Notes: generated from the sequence alone by a model not told the origin. A stretch of DNA of 64,000 nt from Schistocephalus solidus (GCA_017591395.1 WEDG01000285.1:62001-126000); one strand, 5' to 3'; counted from the first letter of the stretch, positions 25,835 to 37,100 are shown. Made by a program: numbers and translations.

Positions 25835-26620
25835 GAACCATTCTGAGAGCACAGGTACTAGCTAAAATCCCTGACACGCGATTCGCCGATTATTCTGCCG
25901 CTGTTTGAACACAGCTGCGAGGGGTCCGGCTCCTCAGTGTGTCCCCCAGTATTCCCTGTGTGCACTCTGGTAGATACTCAACTTCACAAATTGCTGGTTT
26001 TATAATTTCCTCCGAAATTAATCGCTAACTTGTAGGAAATCAGTCTATTTGAAGGTTTATATCCCCTTCCAAGTATACTAATTTATTCAAAGTTAGCGAT
26101 TAATTTTTGATAGGGCCTTGCAGACGACTTAACGTCAGAGAGTCATTCAAAATCATTGTTGGTTTAGAAGGTTCTTGTCGGTTCTTGGTGACACAACAGA
26201 ACACCGGGCAGCCCTGTCTACTTGCCCCACCCCAGCGTGGTATCCAGGTTAGCCAAACAGAAGTTCAGCTACTTATAATTTTATCTTTATACCTACCGCG
26301 TCAAAAGGTCAAAACTGATGGGAAAAAACAGGCGGTTGCGTTGTGGATGAGCTGTCACGTGTGACTTCGAACGATCGGCGCATGTGATGCACATAGGCTA
26401 GCAGGCTATATCAGGCTTTCAAGATCCGATCGTGTGTAGAGAAGCGTTCCAACTTAGTTGGATGGGAATTCCTGATCAAAAATGTTTGTCGTGTTGAATG
26501 ATTAGCCATATTCACAGCACAGGTAATAGCTAAATTCCCAGACACCTGTTTCACCCGTATTCTGCCGCTGTTTAACACGGATGCGAGGGGTCCGGCTCAT
26601 CGGTAGAGCCCCAGAAAGCC
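25835..26620. repeat. Pair of direct repeats about 670 bp apart
   Basis: The segment around 25845-25950 recurs at about 26515-26620. Shared blocks are agcacaggta, tattctgccgctgttt and gcgaggggtccggctc. The intervening sequence includes a separate inverted repeat. This could be the long terminal repeats of a short element or a local duplication. Confidence 0.5.
26015..26106. repeat. 17-bp perfect inverted repeat
   Basis: AAATTAATCGCTAACTT at 26015-26031 is the exact reverse complement of 26090-26106, with a 58-bp spacer. A relative of the left arm and its flank (gtaatcgttaact then aaatcagtctac) occurs at 25691-25725. This suggests a small foldback element rather than chance. Confidence 0.6.
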
Positions 26621-27283
26621 CGCAGGCAATGCTGGGGAACCCACTGATGAGCCCAATCCCTTGGCGAAACCCGTTTCTGGGCTTTTAGCCAGTATATTTG
26701 CCATTAATAGGGCTCCACCTGTAACCCCGAATAGACTTTTGAATATTTATTTTAAATATCTTTTGGTCTTTTCCTCCTGTTCGTAGCAGACTGGTGTATG
26801 CAATTTATAGTGAGGATTCGCCATAAACAGGTCGTTTTGATGACTATTTCGTTAGCAACACCTATTTCCGTACCTTAACTCTAAGCCTAGCACTAATCCT
26901 ATCCCCATTTTTTACCAAAAAGAAATAGGTATGACCATGATAAATGAGTCTAGACTACGAGAGAAATAGGCGTCGTCAACTCAAATTTCTCTGCTTAATG
27001 ATTTTTCTCACGTTTTACATCATTTGAACTTCGCTAAAAGCTTCAGTTGTGTCTGAATTTGTCCTTGAAGCTTTAAATCTGCTTCGGTTATCCCAAACCA
27101 AACATTCTTATTTGACTCTTGTGCCTATTCGTTCTGTCTACGACGGTTGTTCCAACTTGAACCTGGCATAAGTAAATGCTGCTTATGGCGCCCCTGCATT
27201 CTTACTTTTAAGTGGAAAATCCAATATTCTTTCTGAAAGATTGGGATTTCTGGCAAGTATTTGCAATGACTCCCAGTTAGATT

Positions 27284-27317
27284 GAGACAGCTATCTGCAG
27301 TTGCAAATAGCTGTCTC
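27284..27317. repeat. Perfect 11-bp hairpin
   Basis: GAGACAGCTAT at 27284-27294 pairs with ATAGCTGTCTC at 27307-27317 across a 12-base loop. It is followed by a short T run, but in this eukaryotic context there is no reason to call it a terminator. Confidence 0.6.
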
Positions 27318-27763
27318 AGTTTTTGCCTGAGATTTTCTTTGTTAACGGACTGAACGCACATCCACGTCAGCAGTGGGGACCAGCAAGGTGCCCGTTGTCA
27401 CAGAGATTACCTGTTTTTGTGTAGTATTCATCCCCCTCCGACGAGCGAATTGCCTTCCGTTAGTATGCTATTTGCGGAATCATGTTTCCACTGCTGATAG
27501 GGAAGACGCCTCACATGGAATTTATCAAGTGCCCTGATCTCACGTCTATTCCTTCTGCGGCAATCGAGCCGTTTCGAAGCGGATATGGACGAAGCGACTA
27601 AGGAGATTGAATCCATGCCCGAGCAGTAGACAAGCATGAAAGGCGTCGCCTAGAACCCAAATTAAAAAGGGGTTTTCCCTCCGTCCGGAGAAAAATTAAG
27701 TTACGTCGTCGTTTGGAAGCCTTCTGATCCATAACTTTGACTACGTTTTAATAGCTCGAGGGG

Positions 27764-28147
27764 TAGTCATGCCTTTTTTTGGCCGTCTAAACAGGCCATA
27801 TGAATAGGTACCACCCGCCCGCTTAAAATATGGTAAAATATGATAAATTTCAGGAAGCGTAAATGTACCCATGTCTTAACGCTAACTGTCACCTTAATCC
27901 TAACCCTAACCCTATCCTTAACCTAAACCCGGACAGTTCACACAATAATACCCGCAACCCTTAGCGTAATCATGACCCTAACCCCGACTATGACCTTAAC
28001 CTCCAACTTAAACTTAACTTTAAACTTAACCCTTATCCGCACCTCAATCCTTAACATCTTTCTATGGAATTTAGCACAAAGCCACATGTATTGTAGATGG
28101 TTCGTTCTCCCGTGTCCTGTGTAGGTGGTCATACAAGACATCCCTAA
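27764..28147 (-). mobile_element. Inverted-repeat element with telomere-like interior, copy 2
   Basis: The same family as 2791-3168, in opposite orientation. The left end (catgcctttt, ccgtctaaacagg) matches the reverse complement of the right end of copy 1. The right end carries acaaagccacatgtattg, then a diverged cctgt-gtagg box and atacaagacatcccta. The interior is a run of imperfect CCTAA/CCCTAA-like units. Non-coding. Confidence 0.6.
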
Positions 28148-28338
28148 AGCTCGAGGCAGGGCGGACCCCTATGAGAAAGAGACTTAGTGTTGGATCCACG
28201 TCGGATCTAACTTATTCTGTTTTGTCTTTCATATTTACGGGAGGAAGGTCCTTTTCCAGTCAACTGCGGTAAAATAAATTTATAATGTCATCCTCGGGAT
28301 TGAGCAGGCGCGCATTTTGGAGGCAAACTTAAACTTAC

Positions 28339-28414
28339 TGGTTGTGTTCAGTGCATGGCGCAGGGGTTTCTTCACGTGCTTGCTGATGAAGTCGACGATG
28401 GTCTGGTTGTACGT
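28339..28414 (-). CDS. Annexin exon, repeat III helices C-E
   Basis: 76 bp, phase 0 in and phase 1 out. It encodes TYNQTIVDFISKHVKKPL, then RHALNTT. This corresponds to the annexin segment that normally reads x2-I-x3-I-x-x-E-x-S-G-x-L. The calcium-capping Glu and the Ser-Gly are replaced (SKHVKKPL), so repeat III probably does not bind calcium. The acceptor is TTTCTTTACTAG; the donor is GTAAGT at 28338-28333. The next exon, for repeat IV, was not found. Confidence 0.75.
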
Positions 28415-28483
28415 CTAGTAAAGAAAATAAAAATTCAGTGTGGAGGAGTGAATTATTTCGGCCGGAGGCTATTTTAAGTATCC

Positions 28484-28710
28484 TTGCGCGATGGCCTGCA
28501 AAGGAAACTTTCGAAATCACCAACGTTTTATATACATAACGAAAGAGGCCTTCCGGGTAATTTACAAGGTCCCCTCAACCTATTCAAAATTCCTTGGACA
28601 GCGTCTTTTGGCTACGACAGAAGCAGCTGCAATCAGGTTACGCAAACCGCTCAAAAGAACTTTATACAGGCACCGCAATTACCGTGGCCGAAAGCCACCA
28701 ATTTAGCCAC
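28484..28710 (+). pseudogene. Penelope C-terminal fragment
   Basis: The plus strand reads FRVIYKVPSTYSKFLGQRL, then ATTEAAAIRLRKP. It closely resembles the C-terminus of the 8.8-10.4 kb element (FRVIYKVPPNYPKSLGQRL and IRLRKP). No RT or endonuclease core accompanies it. It lies in the annexin intron between 28415 and 31013, antisense to the gene. Confidence 0.75.
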
Positions 28711-29985
28711 CCGCATCTAATTACCTGTCCCGGCGGCCACCATTCCTTTGACCATGATCAGAAAACGGACCGCAATTTTGTTTCTTTCCCCCCTCTCTCC
28801 CCCCACCCTGACAACCGTACAATTTGTTCTACTTACGCGTATATTTGACTTAGTGACACAGTGATATAAATGTTAAGGCCTGATGAGAATTTATCGAAAG
28901 CTAACGTGTGCACACCAAATTGTCTTTTGAATTTTTCAATGGGAATTTTCGCTTCACTACATAACTATCTACTTATTTTTATTAAAGTAGGTGTAGTTTT
29001 GTTTACTATTTCATACAGGTATTTGCCTTCTGCCATTTTCGTACTGGCCATTGGACGCTTATTTTACAGTTCTCCGGATTTTTCCATGGACTTACTCACC
29101 AAATAATGGTTTATTTTTGTTTTTTTTCCTTCAAATATGCATGAGGTCATCAGAAAGACATTTTTTATTGTTTATGCAGTTGTTTCGTTTCCAAATTCTG
29201 TCGTTTATTGAAATGCTGATGTTTCGCATAGCTTGGTCTGCTCACAATAGTCAAAGCTTTAGATGTACATAATCGAACAGACGTGGACCTGGTCTGCCGT
29301 TAACTGCTTGTCGGCCTCGAGCTCATTGACGTTTTCCTGGTTCGCTGCCTCAGTCCTTTGGCGGATGATTGGCGGGCATTTTTAACGGCGTGTGTTGAAA
29401 GTCACCACCTCGATGTGGGAAGCTGCGTCGCTGCCGGAGTTGCTCGTCTGACAGCTCTTTTGCTACAGCAAATTAATTTTTTATCAAACTGTTAGTGTGT
29501 GGCCTTTTTACGTTCTGTGTGACCGTCTTATTCTGGGCTTTTGTGTGCAATGACGCAAGTCTTTGTGAGCTGTAAGAAAGTCAAGATGCCTGTTGATGGG
29601 TTTGGCATCGGAAGACCGCGCCTCAAGTGTTAGCCATTCTATTTTTAAGTTACTTCGGCCTAAGATGTTAGCTCCCTTTAAAGATTGAAAGTATGGCCAG
29701 TGATCACTTCTTGGTCCTCCATGTGCACCGCATCAGCTCGTCTGCATTATCGTCTGGTTAAGTCTATTTGTCTTACTACGGTGACCATGCAGCGGCAAGA
29801 TACACCCCCTAATAGACATCACTGCTTACTTGAGAAGTCCTTTGCCACCACAACTTGTCCGACATCATTTCTGCATATAATACTAGCCGTTTTGTTACTG
29901 TGTACGAGATTCTATCTTGAGCACCAAATTATAACGGTCGAGCAGATTCCGTAACCGATTGGCGTGTGCCATCTACGAAATTTAA
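28711..29985. other. Intronic sequence, no gene recognised
   Basis: Part of the 2.6-kb annexin intron. The T-rich left half has short frames at 28870-29272, which are not recognisable. Confidence 0.4.
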
Positions 29986-30170
29986 TACACGCGATCGCAA
30001 CCGAGAGGTAAACGAGCTCGCGCCTCTATGGTAGAACGTTTGAATAAAAGCCAAAAGAGTGCGGATTCAAACCCCACGTGCCTCAACATCTAAGGTTAGG
30101 TATGGCTGGAAGATTACGCCTACTGAGCCAGAAATGGCTATTCTAGGCTCCCTTGTTTTTGCTAATAGAA
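29986..30170 (+). mobile_element. Diverged SINE copy
   Basis: A degenerate tRNA-like head (cctctatggtagaacgtttg, box B-like GGATTCAAACCCC) is followed by the body motif agccagaaatggctattc and cccttgtttttgct. Oldest-looking of the headed copies. Intronic in the annexin gene. Confidence 0.7.
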
Positions 30171-30179
30171 TCGAAGGGG

Positions 30180-30870
30180 CGAATTCCAGGAAATCGTTGT
30201 AAAGAAGGAGGCACGATCACCGGAGCAATAGCTTTGTTAGCCTGACATTTCGGAGTCTCCCTCGAACCCATCTTCGCACAAAAGGGTAATAGGGGGCACA
30301 AGGTAAACGTCTGGAGTCTGTTGCAGTTGCGGACAAAACAAATACGTCGATGCAACTGAACGATTACTCCGCACGCGAATGGCCGAGCATGCAGCAGTGG
30401 TGAGAAGGAAGGACGCTAACTCCCAGATCGCTGCTCACTCGACGGGACCCGACCACACCTTCAAGTTTGATGAGACCATGATTCTCGCCTGAGGTGACTA
30501 ACGGCGTGAACCGTGAGCTGCTTGAGTCATGGATCTCTGGTTTACAGTCAATTGATCTTCCACCTCCATTTTAGGTGTTGCGATTTTGCCTGGGCAAAAT
30601 TACTGGCCATGTGGAGGGGACGTGGGTGACCAACGGGCTGGGCCAAATGACCGAGTGTTCGTTGCGCCAAAGATCGACAATGGTGATGAAATCACGACCA
30701 TTAACGCCTCAGGAACGGTCCAACAGGCAGTAACTACCACCCCAAGAGAGGACCACTAGGACGGCCCAAGAAGCGTGTTGGCCTGGCAACAATGCCCTTC
30801 AAATACTGTCTCGGAAGAAAGTTCCGAGAGAGAATTCGAAACGGTAGGCTAATAAAACCCTTATTCCAGT
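30180..30870 (+). pseudogene. Second Penelope-type endonuclease remnant
   Basis: The plus strand encodes a GIY-YIG segment CSCGQNKYVDATERLLRTR (about 30316-30372), then MAEHAAVV, SQIAAHSTGPDHTFKFDE and MILA before a TGA. After a frameshift come NGVNRELLESW and SIDLPPPF-like residues. The Gly of Y-V-G is Asp, which would disable catalysis. The tail to about 30860 fits the low-complexity C-terminus of the same lineage. It differs clearly from the 8.8-kb element, so at least two Penelope lineages have been present. Confidence 0.7.
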
Positions 30871-31013
30871 GATAAAGTCTCCTACCGGCATAATACCTAG
30901 CACTTACCCTTACTAAGGGAATGATGCCTTGCCACGTTTGTACTCGGTATAAAATTTGTGTAATACGAAATAAAGCAAATAGTTAGCTATGAAGTGCATT
31001 TTAGAAGGCTCAC

Positions 31014-31107
31014 ATCCATGAAGTGGTCATACATAACACGGATTTCCAGGATATTCGCCTTAGCAATAATTTGGAGAATTGTCGTTTCATCCGTAGACTT
31101 TGTGCGC
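31014..31107 (-). CDS. Annexin exon, repeat III helices A-B
   Basis: 94 bp, phase 2 in and phase 0 out. It reads TKSTDETTILQIIAKANILEIRVMYDHFMD with one preceding Arg. This fits annexin helix A-B (x-T-D-E-x3-I then L-x2-V-x-Y/F-x2-Y/F-M). The glycines of the calcium loop are absent, which leaves only the TDE part. The acceptor is TTTCCGTCAG; the donor is GTGAGC at 31013-31008. Confidence 0.82.
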
Positions 31108-32312
31108 CTGACGGAAAAAAGGGACAGAGTATCACTCGTAAAGATATGTGACAGTATCTAGGAAGAAAATCTACGTTTCTTTGAGCACAGCAGCCGATAG
31201 GTAGTCGTAGTGCCAACTTTAACCCACATTTTAGCCGTAAAAACTAACAAAATTAACTGTACCATGGGTTGCCGATCGGCTACTAGTCATGGAGCAGGCT
31301 TTATGTTTTAGTGGCACTGCAGTTGCCAGTGTGTTGGAGGTTAGTTTTGGATAAATACAAAAATGAATAGGACTGGGTGTTTTGCAATGTTCATCCTGGA
31401 AATTTTCTTAATGTTCCAGCTATATCAGTAAGACATACGGACTGAGTCAGCTTCCTTAGAATTAAATATAACTAAGTAGCCATGTGATTTAATACACTTA
31501 ACAAAAAGCTATTAAATCAACTTGCATTCAACTTCAAGTTCAGCCTTGATCTAACTTCTAAAGTGAATGAACTTGTTGGTTTCTTCATCTTTATCCCTGT
31601 TCGCCATAAAGGCTCCAGTAGCATCATTTTGAAATCGTGTTGCCATTCACTCTTGGGCTATACAGGCTATGTAAGGTCCTGCAATAACTGACGATTGGCT
31701 TCCTAGATTGCTAGATTTAAATCCCAGACGCTGACCAACAGGTATACACTCATTGAATGCTCTTCTCGGGGCTTGATGACTAACAGCAATATAAATCATC
31801 TGACCAACACACGCAGCCGCCTCAGAAACCGCAAAAGATTTAGAAATCAAGGCTGAACTCAGTTTTATTAATTGCCGCTTTTCGACATGTATCTATTAAC
31901 ATAGTTCCCTATAGTTCTGTATATTTAAGGGTAATAGGATTTACCTTTGAAGGCCCTATTTAAAACAGTACACAAAATATTCGAGACAAAATAGATATGT
32001 TAATATGAATTATAGAGTAACCTTTTCATATGGAAAATTATTTTGTACATTAACTTTGAGAAAAATACATTAATTTTTTCTACTAACTATTGTGGCTCTC
32101 CTAACTGTTAAATTTTGCTCTTTGCTAGCTAACTATAATTGTTAAACAAAACCGTTTGCTCTAGGACGACCGAAAAATATTTTTTAAATCAGGAAGCTGA
32201 AACCGAATTCGCAAGACCGATTCAATCGTTTTGTGATCACCGTGCTATTAAGTAAACTATTGCTACTCACAAATTAAAGATTCTATTTTCTTAGTGCTTC
32301 AAATCCGCTTAC

Positions 32313-32517
32313 GTGTCCACAGCAGCGAAGATTCGTTCGGCACTGCGTTCGGCATCCCCGAGATTTATTAAGGTTTCCCAATTCCCAGTAGTGGCAGCTG
32401 ATTGAAGCTGGGTGAACGGAAATGCCTTTCTTTCAGTGTTCAAAAAAAGTCGCATATATTCTCGCAGATTTCCCTTAGTCTCCTTCTCAACATCCTTCGC
32501 GAGAGTTCGTGACTTGT
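32313..32517 (-). CDS. Annexin exon, repeat II helices C-E and II-III linker
   Basis: 205 bp, phase 1 in and phase 2 out. It encodes KSRTLAKDVEKETKGNL, the second half of an annexin repeat, then REYMRLFLNTER and a linker with ETLINLGDAERSAERIFAA. This matches the long connector between repeats II and III, where annexins have a conserved D-A-x2-L/I. The acceptor follows a T-rich tract ending TTAAG; the donor is GTAAGC at 32312-32307. A downstream in-frame TAA beyond the donor supports the splice. Confidence 0.85.
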
Positions 32518-33031
32518 CTTAAAAAAGGAAAATAAAGTACCATGTAGAGAAGTTCACATTCAATATAAAGAGACCTGAAAAACGAAGATTTTCTTCTGGT
32601 CTGGAACTGCTTAACTGTTTGTTTAAAAATCGAGATTCCTAAAATATTTCTTGTTTTGTCTATAATATGTAAATATAGTAAATATATAAAATAAAAAATA
32701 TATATAGTAAATATAGTACTATTGCTAGGCATAAGGGACGCTGATCACTTCTAAATTCTGAAGATTGGCCTGGTTACAACCCTCTATTTCAAACCATATT
32801 TCGGCTACTTTAACTCCCTATGTAATGTGCGTTTTGCGATTCAGTCGTTTTCAAAAAACTCATAACTTTAAAACACCAAATTTGATTACGAACCTACACA
32901 GGATATTAGTTCAGACTACTAGAACAATATTTCCTGAGCGTATAAGTACCGTTTTCAGAAATGAATTTACTGTAAAGGCTCTTGTCATCCGACGTCAATA
33001 CTTAGTATGATAGGCAAAATTGGGAACTCAC

Positions 33032-33055
33032 CATCTGCTCCTTTGGCTTCGAGGA
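33032..33055 (-). CDS. Candidate 24-nt annexin microexon
   Basis: A 24-bp segment bounded by a strong acceptor (pyrimidine tract ending GCATAG) and a consensus donor GTGAGT (33031-33026). It lies in the intron between the two 205-bp exons. It enters and leaves in phase 1, so it can be included or skipped without breaking the frame. If included it adds eight residues (VLEAKGAD) between helices B and C of repeat II, before DKSRTLAKDVEKE. Skipping joins G to AC, giving Asp directly. This is an inference from splice signals only. Confidence 0.5.
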
Positions 33056-33130
33056 CTATGCATAAAAGAAGGAGGCACACTTAAGCAAAAAAGCTGCAAA
33101 TATTTTCAAATAATTTGGGGAATAGTTACT

Positions 33131-33168
33131 GAATAGAATAGAATAATAGAATAGAATAGAATAATAGT
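33131..33168. repeat. (GAATA)n microsatellite
   Basis: Short imperfect array of gaata/gaataat units in the annexin intron. Confidence 0.85.
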
Positions 33169-33730
33169 TTTAAAACTCGAAATATAAAGCAAAGAAAAAA
33201 ATTCTGTCACAGATGAATCATTTAAAAGTCAGGAGTTGCATCGATGGAAACATTTAAAACCACTTAATCCCTAATTAAAAACAATGATAAGTCACCCATT
33301 CTCCGGCTACTTTCAAATACTTAGAAGTGTTTTTAGATGATTTCGTCTAGTAATGGAGTCTTGAAGATAAATTCCTTGAAATAACTTCGATTAATTATAC
33401 GATTGCCTTACGAAACCTCGATCAAAATTCGTAACTACACGTATTTCAATCCGAAGGAATTGTGATAAGTTTAATATTTTTAAATAAGTAGCCAGAGAGC
33501 TGGAATAGACTAACCAGATAAAAGCTTTCTGTCAAACTGAGAGTAGCAGTATTTACAATAGAGAGTTCTAAAAGTGCTTAATATCAAAAATACTGTGGTG
33601 CTAAGGGTAGATTTTGACACTTAACTTGGTGCAGTATAGCAAAGGATCGTCTAAACTGTGGATCCAAAGACAGCCCACACGTACAGTAGTCTTACACCAC
33701 AAGATCCGTCTTATGACACTGCAAACTCAC

Positions 33731-33935
33731 CCTCCACGTAGACTTTCTTGAGAACAGATAACTCGCTTGGGCTGCAACAGCAGATAATGTTAACTAGAGC
33801 GACACTGGCTGTTTCAGGTGTTTTCATTATTTTGTACAGTTGGAGGGCCAAGACCTGAATAGGTCCAAAGAAAAGATATTTTGCGAGTTGACGGAAATCC
33901 CCGCTCAACTCTTTGTTTAATACATCAACCAGGTC
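33731..33935 (-). CDS. Annexin exon, repeat I helices C-E and repeat II A-B
   Basis: 205 bp, phase 0 in and phase 1 out. It starts DLVDVLNKELSGDF, the conserved annexin segment with the Glu that caps a type II calcium site. It continues through FGPIQVLALQLYKIMK and ends SPSELSVLKKVYVE, the helix B of repeat II. In repeat II the usual GxGTD loop is replaced by KTPETAS, so that calcium site is probably lost. The acceptor is a clean pyrimidine tract ending TTTTAG; the donor is GTGAGT. Confidence 0.88.
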
Positions 33936-34025
33936 CTAAAAGAAAACATTGAGAATTATCTTTTGTGTGCTACTTTTGTGATATGAGTACCTGTTATTTT
34001 TGGAAAGTAAAAGGGACAGAGTTAC

Positions 34026-34120
34026 CTCCCGATATAGGTCCATGTAGCGTAAACGAATTTGGTGGCGTTGCTGTAGCGTTCGCCGACCAATTACATCAAT
34101 AATATCCTTTTCCCTGGTAC
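34026..34120 (-). CDS. Annexin exon, repeat I helices A-B
   Basis: 95 bp, entered in phase 1 and ending on a codon boundary. It encodes GTREKDIIDVIGRR followed by QQRHQIRLRYMDLYRE. This is the annexin helix A-B signature, normally G-T-D-E-x3-I then R-x3-Q-R-x2-I-x3-Y. The Asp of the GTD calcium loop is Arg here. The acceptor is AAG before 34120 and the donor is GTAACT at 34025-34020. The preceding exon should end in a Gly codon start and was not located. Confidence 0.85.
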
Positions 34121-37100
34121 CTTGTTTTTGAAAAAAGAATAAATTACCCTTGCGATCAAAATAACCGTGCGCATGCGCACTACTTTGATAAAAACAATCA
34201 TACTTCATAAAAATTGAAAACATCCGAGTCTCCTCATTGTCTTTAGCATCACCATAAAGTGCTGACTTATTTTTTTTCGTTTGGTTTGGTCAGTTGGTGT
34301 GCAAACAGATTTTGGCTCATTTGGCTCTGCTTGGTCGTCATATATTAACTGGCTTCAGTAGTCAGAATTCGTTGGCGATAATGGTTCTGAGGGCATGTAC
34401 CTTGCGCAAATAACTGCTCATTTTAAGTTGTGTATTTCCTTTACTGAATTCCTAATGCTCCCGTTAGAATTGTATCTCACCTTAGTAATCAGAACACGGT
34501 ATGATACGGTAATGGGAACCCTATACTCTTCTGTTTATGCTAAAAAATAACAATTTTTCCAATTAGATGACATCGAGCAGTTGAAGCTAAGCGCTATTGA
34601 CTGTACATCGAAATTTTAACGTTGATTTTAATATATATGAAGAATTGCTGTCGTTTTTTGTAGGATTCAGTTAAAGTAACCTCCCTCCCGCCCCTCTCCT
34701 CAGTACCGGTTCACAGTCTGATACCAGGGATTCCCGCAGAATATACCTCCTTGACTGAGGGCGTCAGGTATTTGAGGTTGGCGAGTTATCGTCTAATAGG
34801 CCCTTACCGATCGATTACAAGACTCATTCTTCCCGTTGTGTCGCTACCTCTCCCATTTTAGCCTTCCTCTTCGAATGCATGCTCAAGGTTTTAGAAACTT
34901 TTTATTCAACCCCTGAGTTAATTCAGCTCAAAACCAGAATTATGAGCCTTTAATTAAAAACCGCACGATCCATGATCATGTTTTGTGAAAGTTCGCCATT
35001 TGCGGCGTCCAGCATATCAAACGTGTAACTTTTCTTTAAATAATGATCGGTAATTTGGTTGGCTCTTTTTTTCCTGTTCAACTTTATGAGGGTGAGACAG
35101 CGCGACCGAACTTAGCCAGGAGGAATGGGACTGGCCTTCTACCACCCGTCCTGATTACAGAACGTAAAAGTGATTGTTACGAGAACGCCCAGAGGCGAGG
35201 AAGAGCGAAAACCCCACGAGAAAGTCGACGATACGCGCTGCATGATTGGTAGGCACCACCGTCCAATCAGAAGTCAGCACGAAGCAATCGATACTCAGAC
35301 AGCCAATCAGGTTTTGGTCTAATATCCTGGACGCCCGGATGCGCCTCACACGCATGCACACCGAAGCAGGCGCAACAGGCCTATAGGCAAGCCAAAGCTT
35401 GCCTCGTGTTTACGTTGAAAAAGGCTTGTCTTTTGGAACGGCCTTAACCCTCTCCTTGAAGACATAACAGTGATGTTTCAGTTTACCCTGATACTCCTGT
35501 CCAGGCGGTCAGCCAGCGACAGGCGATAAGTCATTTGAAGGTTTTTCCAAGAATAAAACAGAAATTTAGACCCGGAAAAAGATTGCACTTTCTTTGTCCT
35601 AAACTGAGGCTGGATCACTGGACACGATACGACGTTGAATATTTTCGGTCGTAGTCTACTCAGTCTGAGCACATGCTGAAACTTTGCCCCAGGCGCTGCC
35701 CGAGTTCTGATGTACATTTTGCGGCTTTACATTTTGGTTGTTTGACGATGGCAAATAAGTCACAAATATGTTACGCGGGTTTATATTTGTCATATTTTGT
35801 CCCGTGAACAATCGACTTCAATTTCTTCAACCACAATGTCTTGATGCGTGTGATTTCCAGGGCGTATTTTAAGTAATGAAACTGGTGAAAATGTCCTCTC
35901 TGTTTAATACAGAAAAAAATGACTTGAAGGTAAGTAAACATTTGTGGTCCGACTGGAAGAAAGCAAACCAGTTGCACTACATCAGTGTAATAAGTAGAAC
36001 TTGTATTTTTAAATTAATTTATGGAAAATTATGAACCAGTTGGTAAAGTGAAAAACTAGTTTCAGTGACCGTAATTTTTTTAAGAACTACCAAAAGGATC
36101 GTTAAGAGTTGTTCCCAATTCATTTATTCGGCAGTTCTACGTGGTATCTTTCCCCCAAGTCTCTGTCTTCCCCATGGATGGCAGGGAGAATTTTCTTTTC
36201 ACGGGACGCTCTCAAGTTAACCTTTGATGGTGTCAATGATCTAGCGTCCCAATCTCATAGAATTCCCATTTATCCACAAACTTCGCAAAAGCCTGAGCTG
36301 CGCCTCTGAACCTTCATTGGTGGGTCCTTTGAGAAGCAAGTTTACTAACATCCCACCCTCGTATTCACGGAGATGTGAATATACGTGACAGATTATTTAG
36401 ACCATCTGTAAGCATGCCCAGTAAGTTCAACTGGAGTATACATACCTATTCCATCCGCTGATTGGTTATCAAACAGCTAATCACGGCTATTCCAGAGGCA
36501 AATAATTCATTGGTTCTCCCACTACAAGTTCTCATTTTTAGTATATAGCAAATGTTACAGTCAAAAGAAAAAAATTGTGCCAAATTGCGCATCGTAAGGC
36601 TTATCAAGTCTGATTCCTGCGAAAAGACATGGCGAAAAAGATGATTAAAGGATTGTCTGGGAGCGGAGGAGTAGAGGAAATCACGTGTAGGTTGTGGTGC
36701 AGAGGTTACCTTTTTGCCATCTACACCAACGTGGCTGGTTGTGATTCAGCATGCCTGAAAGAGGTTAAGGATAACCTGCGTAGCTGTTTAATGGATGCCA
36801 TGGAAACCTGTGCACTTTAGTGGGTGTGATTTTTCAATTGTAGGAATGACTGGCACAGACGACGAAGTATCTGGAGCCCTATGGCATGCTGACGTGTCAA
36901 TTGTCGGTTTTACGACACTACAGCAAAGGATATCCTTTATGCCAACGAACACGTCTGTGGGGGCAGAGAACAAAGTTTCAGAGATTACACTGCCGAACTC
37001 TAATCTCCGCTCTGACTGACTGAATTCGCACGCACATGCTAAGATCAGAAGGAGCGTCTGGCAAGTCATTCCATCGGGTCACATTACTGATCAGAAGGTA

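Larger units (their letters stand above)
28339..34120 (-). other. Annexin gene, partial (six exons)
   Basis: A cellular protein-coding gene on the minus strand. Annexins are cytosolic proteins that bind acidic phospholipid membranes in response to Ca2+. Each repeat is about 70 residues and five helices. The exons, in coding order, are 34026-34120, 33731-33935, 33032-33055 (optional), 32313-32517, 31014-31107 and 28339-28414. All have AG acceptors and GT donors, and each junction keeps frame. They cover most of repeat I, repeat II with the II-III linker, and repeat III. The N-terminal tail, the start of repeat I and repeat IV were not found. The introns hold SINE and Penelope fragments. Protein similarity is judged by eye. 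Confidence 0.8.

Noticed and set aside
34481..34539. A 59-bp minus-strand segment with acceptor and donor as the upstream annexin exon
   Set aside because: In the phase required to join the 34120 exon it contains a stop codon, and it lacks the expected Gly at its end.
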